64,000 nt of DNA from RCIO01 sp035555795 (GTDB lineage Bacteria > Pseudomonadota > Alphaproteobacteria > Rhizobiales > Rhizobiaceae), in the NCBI GenBank assembly GCA_035555795.1, contig DATMGE010000014.1, positions 1 to 64,000 on the forward strand. Direction: 5' to 3'. Positions 33,308 to 40,943 of the stretch are shown here, in pieces. Below the pieces are notes generated by a model that was not told the DNA's origin, did not search any database, and was given only the letters and a program-made list of their open reading frames with translations. The translations under genes and the position numbers were made by a program. Position 1 is the stretch's first letter. Each line of letters begins with the position of its first letter.

Positions 33308-34315
33308 ATGTTTCTCGGCAAGCCTGTGAAATGGTGGCTGGCGCTGGCGATCCTGCTTTGCGGGCTCGGCGTCGCCGTGCTGGTCTATGCCGGCTTCCTC
33401 GGCCAATGGCATGCGGCCTTCGATACGCTGGCGCATTTCCGCATGCATCTTGCGGCGGGAGTGGTGGTGGCGGCGCTGCTGCTGGCGATCTTCCGGGGCT
33501 GGCGGCTCTCGGCGGCCGGCCTTGTGGCAGCCGCCCTGCTGCCGGTCTTGCTGACGCTCGGCCTGCCGGAGCTGAAGTGGAGCGGCACGGCCAATGCCGC
33601 GCCGGACAATGCACCGCGCTACAGGATGCTGCATCTCAACCTGCGTTTCGACAATCCCGACAAGAGCGCGGTGCTATCGATGATCGGGCGCGAGAAGCCG
33701 GATATCGTCACGCTGATCGAGGTTTCGCCGCAGTGGGAGCCGCGGCTGGAGGTGCTGGGCGCGGCCTACCCCTACCGGTTGCGCTGCCATCAGGATTCGC
33801 GCAATGGCGGCGTGGCGATCCTGTCGCGCCGGCCCTTCGCGCAAGGCGGGCGGCAGGAATGCAAGGATGACGGGTCGCTGGCGCTCGCTACCGTTGATTT
33901 CGGCGGGCAGGCGGTGGACGTGGTGGCGCTGCATATCGGCTGGCCCTGGCCTTTCTGGCAGAAATGGCAGGTGGACAACGCCGCGCAGACGCTCGCCACG
34001 CTGGGGCCGACCGCCATTCTCGGCGGCGACTTCAACGCCACGCCGTGGAGCGTGATGGCGCAGCGCGTGGCTGCGAGCGGGGGCTTGCGCTTCACGCGCT
34101 GGGTGGGGCCGACTTGGATAGACCGCCGCGCGCCCGACATGCTGCGGCCCTATATCGGACTGCCGATCGACCATATTCTGGTGAAAGGCGCGGTGATGGA
34201 ACAGCCGCCGCACCGGCTTGGCAATGTCGGCTCGGACCATCTGCCTGTCGTGATGGATTTCACCCTGCTGCCGACCGAGGAAGCGCCGGCGGTGCAGCAG
34301 GCGGGGCTTCAATAG
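33308..34315 (+). CDS. Membrane-anchored endonuclease/exonuclease/phosphatase family protein
   Basis: A 335-residue protein. Three N-terminal helices (about 9-28, 44-63, 67-85) are followed by an EEP catalytic domain: LHLNLRF, the metal-binding Glu in VTLIEVSPQW, NGGVAILSRRPF, GGDFNATPW with Asp-Asn, and the C-terminal NVGSDHLPVVMDF with the catalytic Asp-His. The active site would face the periplasm. Such proteins may act on lipid head groups or nucleic acid; the substrate is unknown. Confidence 0.9.
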   Translation: MFLGKPVKWWLALAILLCGLGVAVLVYAGFLGQWHAAFDTLAHFRMHLAAGVVVAALLLAIFRGWRLSAAGLVAAALLPVLLTLGLPELKWSGTANAAPDNAPRYRMLHLNLRFDNPDKSAVLSMIGREKPDIVTLIEVSPQWEPRLEVLGAAYPYRLRCHQDSRNGGVAILSRRPFAQGGRQECKDDGSLALATVDFGGQAVDVVALHIGWPWPFWQKWQVDNAAQTLATLGPTAILGGDFNATPWSVMAQRVAASGGLRFTRWVGPTWIDRRAPDMLRPYIGLPIDHILVKGAVMEQPPHRLGNVGSDHLPVVMDFTLLPTEEAPAVQQAGLQ

Positions 34316-34366
34316 TCCGTCTTATAGCCTTGACGTTTGCGCCACCCCTCATCGCCCTGCCGGGCA

Positions 34367-34390
34367 CTTCTCCCCGTGAACGGGGAGAAG
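34367..34390. repeat. CTTCTCCCCG palindromic repeat
   Basis: CTTCTCCCCG-TGAA-CGGGGAGAAG, a perfect ten-base inverted repeat with a four-base loop, lies between the convergent EEP and ETF-QO genes. No T-run follows. It belongs with the short related palindrome at 4224-4238 and looks like a dispersed rhizobial intergenic palindrome with likely terminator activity. Confidence 0.7.
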
Positions 34391-34460
34391 AATGCCGTCC
34401 GCTCGCTTTCCGCATCTTCTGCCAGGTCGATGATTGGCGAAACCGGATGAGGGCGCTGCC

Positions 34461-36155
34461 TCACATATTCATATAGACTGGTCCCTCGCCGCCCTGCGGC
34501 GGGACCCAGTTGATGTTCTGGTTCGGATCCTTGATGTCGCAGGTCTTGCAGTGGACGCAGTTCTGCGCGTTGATGACGAAGCGCGCATCGGTGCTTTCGC
34601 GTTGCGCCTCGGGCGCGAGCCCGGCGACGGAATTGCCTTCGCCATCCACCCATTCATAGACGCCGGCGGGGCAATAGCGCGTCGAAGGGCCGGCGAAGAC
34701 GTCATATTCGGACCTCTCCTGCAGTTCCGGGTCCTTCACCTGAAGATGGACCGGCTGGTCCTCCTCGTGATTGGTGTTTGAGAGGAAGACCGAGGAAAGC
34801 CGGTCGAAGGTCAACTGGCCGTCGGGCCTCGGATAGGCGATGCGCTTGTGTCCGGCAGCGGGGTCGAGCGATGCGTAATCGGCCTTGCCATGCTTCAGCG
34901 TGCCGAAGGGCGAGACGCCGAACAGCGTGTTGAGCCACATGTCGATGCCGCCGATGGCAACGCCGAACAGGCCGAATTTCGACCAGAACGGCTTGACGTT
35001 GCGCACCTTCCTGAGGTCGCGGCCGATGTCGGAGCCGCGCCATGCCTGCTCGTAGGAAAGCAGCTCGTCATTGGCCCTGCCCTCGGCAAGTGCGGCCGCG
35101 GCATGTTCGGCCGCCATCATGCCGGAGAGCACGGCGTTGTGGGAGCCCTTGATGCGCGGCAGGTTCACGAAGCCGGCCGAGCAGCCGATGAGCACGCCGC
35201 CGGGGAAGGAGAGCTTCGGCACCGACTGCCAGCCGCCCTCGGTAATGGCGCGCGCGCCATAGCCGATGCGCTTGCCGCCCTCGAAGGTGTCGCGGATGGC
35301 CGGATGCGTCTTGAAGCGCTGGAACTCCTCGAAGGGCGAGATGTAGGGGTTCTTGTAGTTCAGGTGCACGACGAAGCCGACCGCGACCGTATTGTCGTCG
35401 AGATGATAGAGGAACGATCCGCCACCGGTCTTCATGTCGAGCGGCCAGCCGAAGGAATGCTGCACGAGGCCGGGCTTGCTCTTCTCTGGCGCGACCTGCC
35501 ACAGTTCCTTCAGGCCGATGCCAAATTTCTGCGGCTCGCGGCCTGCCGACAGGTCGTATCTGGCGATGAGCTGCTTGGCGAGCGAGCCGCGCACGCCCTC
35601 GCCGATCATCACATATTTGCCGAGCAGCGCCATACCCGGAGCGTAGTTCGGCCCCTGCGTGCCGTCGCGCTCGATGCCCATGTCGCCGGTGACGACGCCG
35701 ATGACCGCGCCCTCGTCATTGTAGAGCACGTCCGCAGCCGCGAAGCCGGGATAGATTTCCACCCCCAGCGCCTCGGCATGGCCCGCCAGCCAACGGCAGA
35801 CATTGCCCAGCGAGACGATGTAGTTGCCGTGATTGTTCATCAGCGGCGGCATGATGATGTTGGGGATGCGGACCGAACCGGCGGGGCCCAGCACGAGGAA
35901 GTGGTCGGCGGTGACCGGGGTCTTGAACGGATGATCGCCTTCCTCGCGCCAGCCGGGAAGCAGGCGGTCGATGCCCACGGGATCGACGACGGCGCCCGAC
36001 AGGATATGCGCACCGACCTCGCCGCCCTTTTCCAGCACCACGACCGAAAGGTTTGGATCGAGCTGCTTGAGCCTGATCGCGGCGGAGAGACCGGCCGGGC
36101 CTGCGCCGACGATCACCACGTCGAATTCCATGCTCTCGCGTTCGACTTCGCTCAT
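34461..36155 (-). CDS. Electron transfer flavoprotein-ubiquinone oxidoreductase
   Basis: A 564-residue membrane-associated enzyme that passes electrons from ETF to ubiquinone, so it drains acyl-CoA, branched-chain and choline-type dehydrogenases. The FAD motif is VVIVGAGPAGLSAAIRLKQ near residue 12. The C-terminal 4Fe-4S cluster ligands are Cys495 (CPAGVYEW) and Cys533, 536, 539 (CVHCKTC). Ubiquinone-binding residues in the GGWQSVPKLSFPGG region are conserved. A LiuR-like site lies about 160 bases upstream, in keeping with regulation by branched-chain catabolism. Confidence 0.96.
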   Translation of the reverse strand: MSEVERESMEFDVVIVGAGPAGLSAAIRLKQLDPNLSVVVLEKGGEVGAHILSGAVVDPVGIDRLLPGWREEGDHPFKTPVTADHFLVLGPAGSVRIPNIIMPPLMNNHGNYIVSLGNVCRWLAGHAEALGVEIYPGFAAADVLYNDEGAVIGVVTGDMGIERDGTQGPNYAPGMALLGKYVMIGEGVRGSLAKQLIARYDLSAGREPQKFGIGLKELWQVAPEKSKPGLVQHSFGWPLDMKTGGGSFLYHLDDNTVAVGFVVHLNYKNPYISPFEEFQRFKTHPAIRDTFEGGKRIGYGARAITEGGWQSVPKLSFPGGVLIGCSAGFVNLPRIKGSHNAVLSGMMAAEHAAAALAEGRANDELLSYEQAWRGSDIGRDLRKVRNVKPFWSKFGLFGVAIGGIDMWLNTLFGVSPFGTLKHGKADYASLDPAAGHKRIAYPRPDGQLTFDRLSSVFLSNTNHEEDQPVHLQVKDPELQERSEYDVFAGPSTRYCPAGVYEWVDGEGNSVAGLAPEAQRESTDARFVINAQNCVHCKTCDIKDPNQNINWVPPQGGEGPVYMNM

Positions 36156-36312
36156 TCATTCCTCCGCCGGCCCTTGGCGGGCCTGTTGATGTTCCGGTGC
36201 GGCATCTTTCACCGTTGCGATCCTCGCTATGCTGTAGCGGAAAGAATTCGCCGGCGGAACCGCAAGCATATCGACTGCGCAAATGCCGCACATGTCATCT
36301 CTGCGTATGCAG

Positions 36313-36333
36313 TATTTACGTAAACGTCAATTA
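36313..36333. promoter_or_regulatory. LiuR-like palindrome upstream of ETF-QO
   Basis: TATTTACGTAAACGTCAATTA has ACGT-AA-ACGT at its centre and TTTACG/CGTCAA flanks, an imperfect dyad in the divergent promoter region of the ETF-QO and uracil-DNA glycosylase genes. MerR-family LiuR sites in proteobacteria have this form and ETF-QO is a known type of target in such regulons. No liuR gene is in the window, so this rests on motif and context. Confidence 0.45.
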
Positions 36334-36388
36334 TTTGCAGATGCATGCCTGCTTGCATTGCGCGGCGGTACGGGCAAATGTGCCGCGC

Positions 36389-37264
36389 ATGACCCCATCC
36401 CGACAGGACTGGCACGGCGACCTCGGCGAGCTGCTGCGCTTCTATGCGGAAGCCGGCTATGACGAGGCCCTGGAGGACGCGCCGGTCGACCGTTTCGCCG
36501 AATCCGCCGCCCAGCGGAGCCGGCAGGAAGAGCAGCAGGCGCGGCCCCAGCCGGAGCGGCAGGCGGCACCGCGCAGCGAGCCGCAGCGCACCACTGCGAC
36601 CAGACCCTCCTCCCCTTCCCCGGCGATGAAGGCGCCGGCTGCGGCTGTGCCCGACGAGCAGCAGGCAGCGGCAGCCCGCGCACTGGCGCGGCAGGCCGGT
36701 TCACTGGAGGAACTGCGTGCGATCCTTTCCACCTATGACGGATGCAACCTGAAATTCACGGCGAAGAATCTCGTCTTCGCCGACGGCAACCCGGAAGCAC
36801 CGATCATGTTCGTCGGCGAGGCGCCGGGGCGCGACGAGGACATCGAGGGCCTGCCCTTCGTCGGTCGGTCGGGGCAATTGCTGGACCGGATGATCGCGGC
36901 GATCGGGCTGGACCGGACATCGGCCTATATCAGCAATGTCATTCCCTGGCGGCCGCCGGGCAATCGCGACCCGTCGCCGCTGGAAACCGAAATCTGCCGT
37001 CCCTTCATCGAGCGGCAGATCGAACTGGTGAACCCGCGGGTGCTGGTGACCTTGGGCAACCCATCGACCAGGGCGCTGACCGGCCTGACCAACGGTATCA
37101 CGCGCCTGCGCGGCAAATGGGTGGAGCATGTGACGCCGGGCGGCACGCGGATCGCGACCATGCCAACCCTGCACCCGGCCTATCTGCTGCGCAATCCCGC
37201 ACACAAGAAGCTGGTCTGGCGCGACCTGCTGGAGATCAAGGCGCGGCTGCGCGAAACCGCATAG
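36389..37264 (+). CDS. Family 4 uracil-DNA glycosylase
   Basis: A 291-residue DNA repair enzyme that removes uracil. A Gln/Arg/Ala-rich N-terminal extension of about 100 residues precedes the core. Core motifs are GEAPGRDEDIEGLPFVGRSG, NVIPWRPPGNRDPSP and LHPAYLLRNPAHKK with the catalytic-loop His. Family 4 enzymes usually hold a 4Fe-4S cluster with four Cys; here I see only one Cys in each half-site (YDGCNL and TEICRPF), which is a difference from the well-studied thermophilic enzymes. It is divergent from ETF-QO. Confidence 0.9.
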   Translation: MTPSRQDWHGDLGELLRFYAEAGYDEALEDAPVDRFAESAAQRSRQEEQQARPQPERQAAPRSEPQRTTATRPSSPSPAMKAPAAAVPDEQQAAAARALARQAGSLEELRAILSTYDGCNLKFTAKNLVFADGNPEAPIMFVGEAPGRDEDIEGLPFVGRSGQLLDRMIAAIGLDRTSAYISNVIPWRPPGNRDPSPLETEICRPFIERQIELVNPRVLVTLGNPSTRALTGLTNGITRLRGKWVEHVTPGGTRIATMPTLHPAYLLRNPAHKKLVWRDLLEIKARLRETA

Positions 37265-37339
37265 ACAAACGTCATCGCGATGCAACCGATCGGCCCGTCA
37301 CGCGTTCCTGCGTCACCGATACAATCGAGGGGCATCTTC

Positions 37340-37591
37340 ATGGGCATTATCTGGACCATCATCATCGGCTTCGTCGCGGGCGTGGTCGCGAAATTTCTCG
37401 TACCCGGCGACAATGAGCCGAAAGGCTTCATCCTGACGACGATCCTGGGCATCGTGGGTGCCTTCGTCGCCTCCTATCTCGGGCAAGCACTGGGATGGTA
37501 CAACGCCAATGAAGGCGCCGGCTTCATCGGCGCCATCGTCGGCGCCGTAATTCTCCTGCTCATTTGGGGCGCCGTTTCCCGGCGCGCCTAG
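37340..37591 (+). CDS. GlsB/YeaQ/YmgE-family stress membrane protein
   Basis: An 83-residue inner membrane protein with about three hydrophobic segments: MGIIWTIIIGFVAGVVAKFL, the central GFILTTILGIVGAFVASYLG, and FIGAIVGAVILLLIWGA, with the family PGDNEPKGF loop. The family is transglycosylase-associated or general-stress-linked; its biochemical role is unknown. GAGGGGC precedes the ATG. It starts 75 bases after the glycosylase gene and 27 before the YidB-like gene. Confidence 0.92.
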   Translation: MGIIWTIIIGFVAGVVAKFLVPGDNEPKGFILTTILGIVGAFVASYLGQALGWYNANEGAGFIGAIVGAVILLLIWGAVSRRA

Positions 37592-37618
37592 ATTTCACCG
37601 GACAGAAAGGAACCAATC

Positions 37619-38101
37619 ATGGCTTCCCGCAACACAATGCCGTCGCTTGCGGCACTTCTCGGCCTTCTCGCGGTCGCCGGATACCAGAACCGCGACAAAC
37701 TGGGGCAGATCCTTCAGGACGCGAAGGGCAATGCCGAGGGTGAAGGTGGACTTCTCGACAAGATCGGAACCATGTTCGGCGGTGGCGAAGGCTCGCTCAG
37801 CAAGGGTGTCGGAGAGCTCGTCGACACGTTCAAGAATGGCGGACATCAGGAGACTGCGGATTCCTGGGTGAGCGCCGATGCGGAAACCAAGGGCATCTCG
37901 CCCGAGCAGGTCGAATCGACGATCGGCAGGGATACGCTTCAGGAACTGTCTGCGAAGACCGGCCTCGACTATGACGAGCTGCTGAAGCGCCTTTCGTCGT
38001 CGATCCCCGAAGCCGTCAACAAGATGACGCCGAACGGGCAGTTTCCGCAGGACGACAACCAGGTCCGGCAGTTCCTCGGCGGAGCGCCGCGTCCCGCATA
38101 G
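37619..38101 (+). CDS. YidB/DUF937 family protein
   Basis: A 160-residue protein of the YidB-like DUF937 family. It has a short hydrophobic N-terminal segment (SLAALLGLLAVAG), a Gly-rich segment (KIGTMFGGGEGSLSKGVGEL), and the conserved core KGISPEQVESTIGRDTLQEL with SAKTGLDYDELLKRLSSSIP and NKMTPNGQFP. Function unknown. AAAGGAA precedes the ATG. It probably shares a transcript with the GlsB-like gene and is closed by the terminator at 38119. Confidence 0.9.
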   Translation: MASRNTMPSLAALLGLLAVAGYQNRDKLGQILQDAKGNAEGEGGLLDKIGTMFGGGEGSLSKGVGELVDTFKNGGHQETADSWVSADAETKGISPEQVESTIGRDTLQELSAKTGLDYDELLKRLSSSIPEAVNKMTPNGQFPQDDNQVRQFLGGAPRPA

Positions 38102-38118
38102 TCGCTGGAATATCCCGA

Positions 38119-38144
38119 GGGAGGCGCGATGACGCCTCCCTTTT
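38119..38144 (+). terminator. Rho-independent terminator after YidB-like gene
   Basis: GGGAGGCG and CGCCTCCC enclose a six-base loop and are followed by TTTT. It lies 18 bases after the stop codon and has the right shape and spacing for an intrinsic terminator. Confidence 0.88.
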
Positions 38145-38239
38145 CGCGTGGCCGGAACAGCCCTTGTCGGGACTGATCTGGACTTGCCGTGCCTTTGTCC
38201 ATCCGGCAGGAAGCAGGAAAGATCACCGGAGTGGCTGTA

Positions 38240-38494
38240 ATGAAATGGACCTTGCCCGTTCTGCTTGGCCTGCTGATCGCCGGCTGCACCACCACGCCCG
38301 AGGAGCAGAGACGCCTCGACGAGGAGAAGTGCCGGAGCTACGGCTTCACCCGCAAGAACGATGCCTTCGCCGAATGCCTGCAACGGATCGAGCTCGACAG
38401 GCGTGCGGCTTTCCGCGCCAGTTCCGTCTCCCGCGATCCGTGGATGTGGGCGCCGCCGCCGCGCGTGATCGTCGTCGATCGCAACAGGGGCTAG
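38240..38494 (+). CDS. Small lipoprotein, unknown function
   Basis: An 84-residue protein with signal MKWTLPVLLGLLIAGC and lipobox IAGC. The mature part TTTPEEQRRLDEEKCRSYGF followed by DAFAECLQRIELDRRA has two further Cys and a helical, charged pattern. The family, typical of Rhizobiales, has no known function. The start is set by the signal peptide. It ends just before the dispersed repeat at 38501. Confidence 0.8.
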   Translation: MKWTLPVLLGLLIAGCTTTPEEQRRLDEEKCRSYGFTRKNDAFAECLQRIELDRRAAFRASSVSRDPWMWAPPPRVIVVDRNRG

Positions 38495-38500
38495 CGCAAC

Positions 38501-38590
38501 TCTGGAAAGGTGCGCAGTTTTGCGTCCGGATTTTTCTTAGAACAAAGAGATCGAGCATTCCCGCGATTCCATGAGAAACGGAAATGCTCC
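38501..38590. repeat. Dispersed structured repeat, copy A
   Basis: Contains TTTTGCGTCCGGA, AACAAAGAGATCGAGCATTCC and a 3' hairpin whose arms are GAGCATTCCC and GGAAATGCTC. The same blocks recur in copy B (53621-53710). It fills the gap between convergent genes (a lipoprotein and a membrane protein). This looks like one of the palindromic intergenic elements spread in rhizobial genomes. Confidence 0.7.
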
Positions 38591-38629
38591 AGGTGGTGCG
38601 CGCCGGCTGCCAGACCGGCGCGCGCTCAT

Positions 38630-39028
38630 TCAGGCGGCAGCCAGCCTGCCACGGCGCAGCCCCATGAACTGCAGTTCGGCCAGAACCGCCACGGCGGCAG
38701 CCTGAACCAGCAGGAAGGCGATGCCGAGCACGTTGGGCGTGACAAGGCCGGCGACGAGGATCGCCACCGAAGCCACTACCCACAATCCGTTGATCGCGAT
38801 CACATCGATGAGCAACAGGCGCGACAGCTCGGCGCGACGCGACAGCGCAAACAGAAATGCCGACCAAGGCAGCAGGAATAAGCCGGCCCAGAAGAGCAGA
38901 GGCTGAGGAAGCCCCAGCAATGGGGCCAGGAGGCCTGCACCGAGCACGCTCACGGCGCCCGCAGCCAGGCTCATGGCGGCATCGACGGCCAGCACATTGC
39001 GCAGGAAAGGATTGATCGCAACAGACAT
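38630..39028 (-). CDS. Four-helix integral membrane protein, unknown function
   Basis: A 132-residue very hydrophobic protein: MSVAINPFLRNVLAVDAAMS, then helices around 16-39, 44-62, 72-94 and 100-120, ending in a basic tail GLRRGRLAAA. I do not recognise a family beyond a generic small membrane protein. GGAGAAAG precedes the ATG. It is divergent from the HTH regulator, with a perfect palindrome between them, so it is probably controlled by that regulator. Confidence 0.75.
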   Translation of the reverse strand: MSVAINPFLRNVLAVDAAMSLAAGAVSVLGAGLLAPLLGLPQPLLFWAGLFLLPWSAFLFALSRRAELSRLLLIDVIAINGLWVVASVAILVAGLVTPNVLGIAFLLVQAAAVAVLAELQFMGLRRGRLAAA

Positions 39029-39110
39029 GATCTTTCTCCATATTGGCCGGCGGCGAACCGTTCGCGACCGGCGATGAGGCGACACTGCCGTGATGCGGGA
39101 CGGGATGCGA

Positions 39111-39125
39111 TTACCTGCCAGGTAA
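39111..39125. promoter_or_regulatory. Perfect palindrome, probable operator of the HTH regulator
   Basis: TTACCTG-C-CAGGTAA is a perfect seven-base dyad centred in the divergent promoter region of the membrane protein gene and the HTH regulator, 35 bases before the regulator start. Its position and symmetry fit a dimeric regulator controlling both genes. Confidence 0.7.
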
Positions 39126-39160
39126 TGGAAATGATGAATTGTCGGGGATAGAGTCCGGAC

Positions 39161-39949
39161 ATGAACAGCAACCATGCAGGAACAATGATCCGTGAATGGC
39201 GCACGCGGCGGCGGCTCAGCCAGCTCGACCTCGCAGCCGAAGCGGAGATCTCGCAGCGCCATCTGAGCTTCATGGAGAGCGGGCGTGCAAAGCCGTCGCG
39301 CGAGATGGCGCTACATCTGGCGGAACGCCTCGACATGCCGCTGCGCCACCGCAACCTGCTGCTGCTGACGGCCGGCTATGCGCCGGGCTTCAGCGAGCGC
39401 GAGCTGGATGACGATGCGCTCGAACCGGCGATGCGGGCGGTGGAGCGCGTGCTCGCCGCGCACGAACCGAACCCTGCGATCGCGGTGGACCGCCAGTGGA
39501 ACTTGATCCGCGGCAACCGGGCGATCGGGCCCTTCATGGCGGTGGCGGATGCGCAACTGCTCGCGCCGCCGGCGAATGTGTTGCGGCTCAGCCTGCACCC
39601 GAAGGGGCTTGCGCCCTACATCGCCAATCTGGCCGCGTGGCGCGCGCATCTGCTGCACCGGCTCGCCCGGCAGAACGAGACCTTCGCCGATCCGGCGATG
39701 CAGGCACTCGAAGCGGAATTGCGCGGCTATCCGGGCGGCGTTTCGAAGGCGCCGGTCGTGCATGACGTGGCGGCCGACATCGCCGTGCCGCTCCAGCTCG
39801 ACATTGGCGGCGCGCGCCTGTCCTTCATCACGACCATCACCGTGTTCGGCACGCCGCTCGACGTGACGCTGTCGGAACTGGCGATGGAAACATTCTTCCC
39901 CGCCGACGAGGCGACGGCCGCCTATCTGCAGGCAATGCCGCTCGGCTGA
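39161..39949 (+). CDS. XRE-family regulator with MmyB-like ligand domain
   Basis: A 262-residue transcription factor. The N-terminal HTH_3 domain is residues 9-63 (MIREWRTRRRLSQLDLA and ISQRHLSFMESGRAKPSREM). The remainder from AVERVLAAHEPNPAIAVDRQ with WNLIRGNRAIGPFM is the MmyB-like ligand-binding domain found in Actinobacteria and Alphaproteobacteria, which may bind a small hydrophobic molecule. It is divergent from the four-helix membrane protein and should bind the palindrome at 39111. Confidence 0.92.
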   Translation: MNSNHAGTMIREWRTRRRLSQLDLAAEAEISQRHLSFMESGRAKPSREMALHLAERLDMPLRHRNLLLLTAGYAPGFSERELDDDALEPAMRAVERVLAAHEPNPAIAVDRQWNLIRGNRAIGPFMAVADAQLLAPPANVLRLSLHPKGLAPYIANLAAWRAHLLHRLARQNETFADPAMQALEAELRGYPGGVSKAPVVHDVAADIAVPLQLDIGGARLSFITTITVFGTPLDVTLSELAMETFFPADEATAAYLQAMPLG

Positions 39950-39953
39950 CCGA

Positions 39954-40901
39954 TCATTGCGGCGGCGTGACCCGGCGGGCCTTGCCGCGCTCCAGCCCCA
40001 GCCGGTGCTCGCGCCAGATGATGAAGATGCCCGAGGCGATGACGATGGCGCCGCCGGCGATCATATAGCTCGTCGGGACCTCACCGAAGACGAGATAGCC
40101 GATGATGATGCCGAGGATCATCGACGTATATTCGAAGGGCGCGATGATCGACACGTCGCCATGGCGATAGCTCTCGGTCATCAGGATCTGGGCGACGCCG
40201 CCGCAGAGCCCCGCGCCGATCAGGAACACATATTGCAGCGGGGTGAGCGATATCCAGCCGAAGGGGATGGTGAACAAAGCGGCGACGGTGGAGGTCAGCG
40301 AGAACCACAGGACGATGGTGGAGGACTTCTCCGTCAGCACCAGCCGCCGCACCAGAAGCACGACGCACGCCGAAATGGTCGCCGATCCGAGCATGGCGGC
40401 GACACCCCATGCCTGATCGGATTCGATGCCGGCCCCGGAGGTGAAGAGGGTAAGGTTCGGCCAGGCGATGATGACCACGCCGACAAGGCCGATGACCACC
40501 GCCGACCAGCGATAGATGCGGACCGTCTCGCCGAGGAAGACCGCGCCGAAGATGACGACCAGCAATGGCTGCGCATAATTGAGCGTGATGGCGTCGGGCA
40601 GCGGCAGGCGCGTCAGCGCGAAGAAGCTCAGGATCATCGAGGAGACGCCCACCAGGCCGCGCAGGATGTGGCTGACCGGCTTCTGCGTATGCAGAGCCGT
40701 CCGCAACTCCTTCTGCCAGGCAAGGAAGATCAGGATCGGGACGATTGCGAACAGCGAACGGTAGAAGACGATCTGCCCGGCGGGAACCTGTCCGCCGGCC
40801 TTGATGAGCGTCGACATGCCGACGAAAACCGTCACCGATGCGACTTTCAGGCCGATCGCCAGAAGCGGGCGCACGTCGATCGGCGCAGCACTGCTACCCA
40901 T
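39954..40901 (-). CDS. DMT-superfamily (EamA) transporter
   Basis: A 315-residue membrane protein with ten predicted helices in two EamA repeats. The first repeat includes STLIKAGGQVPAGQIVFYRS and ALTRLPLPDAITLNYAQPLL, the second LCGGVAQILMTESYRHGDVS and EYTSMILGIIIGYLVFGEVP. The end is basic (RLGLERGKARRV). Substrates are unknown metabolites. It is convergent with the regulator, separated by four bases. Confidence 0.93.
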   Translation of the reverse strand: MGSSAAPIDVRPLLAIGLKVASVTVFVGMSTLIKAGGQVPAGQIVFYRSLFAIVPILIFLAWQKELRTALHTQKPVSHILRGLVGVSSMILSFFALTRLPLPDAITLNYAQPLLVVIFGAVFLGETVRIYRWSAVVIGLVGVVIIAWPNLTLFTSGAGIESDQAWGVAAMLGSATISACVVLLVRRLVLTEKSSTIVLWFSLTSTVAALFTIPFGWISLTPLQYVFLIGAGLCGGVAQILMTESYRHGDVSIIAPFEYTSMILGIIIGYLVFGEVPTSYMIAGGAIVIASGIFIIWREHRLGLERGKARRVTPPQ

Positions 40902-40943
40902 CGCAGCAGCCTGCCTCGCCGCGCCAGCCGGGCGCAGCCGATA

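Noticed and set aside
37265..37340. General-stress EcfG promoter before the GlsB/YidB-like pair
   Set aside because: A GGAAC-N16-CGTT arrangement was sought because these proteins are often stress-induced. Only a GGAAC on the wrong strand with a poor second half was found.
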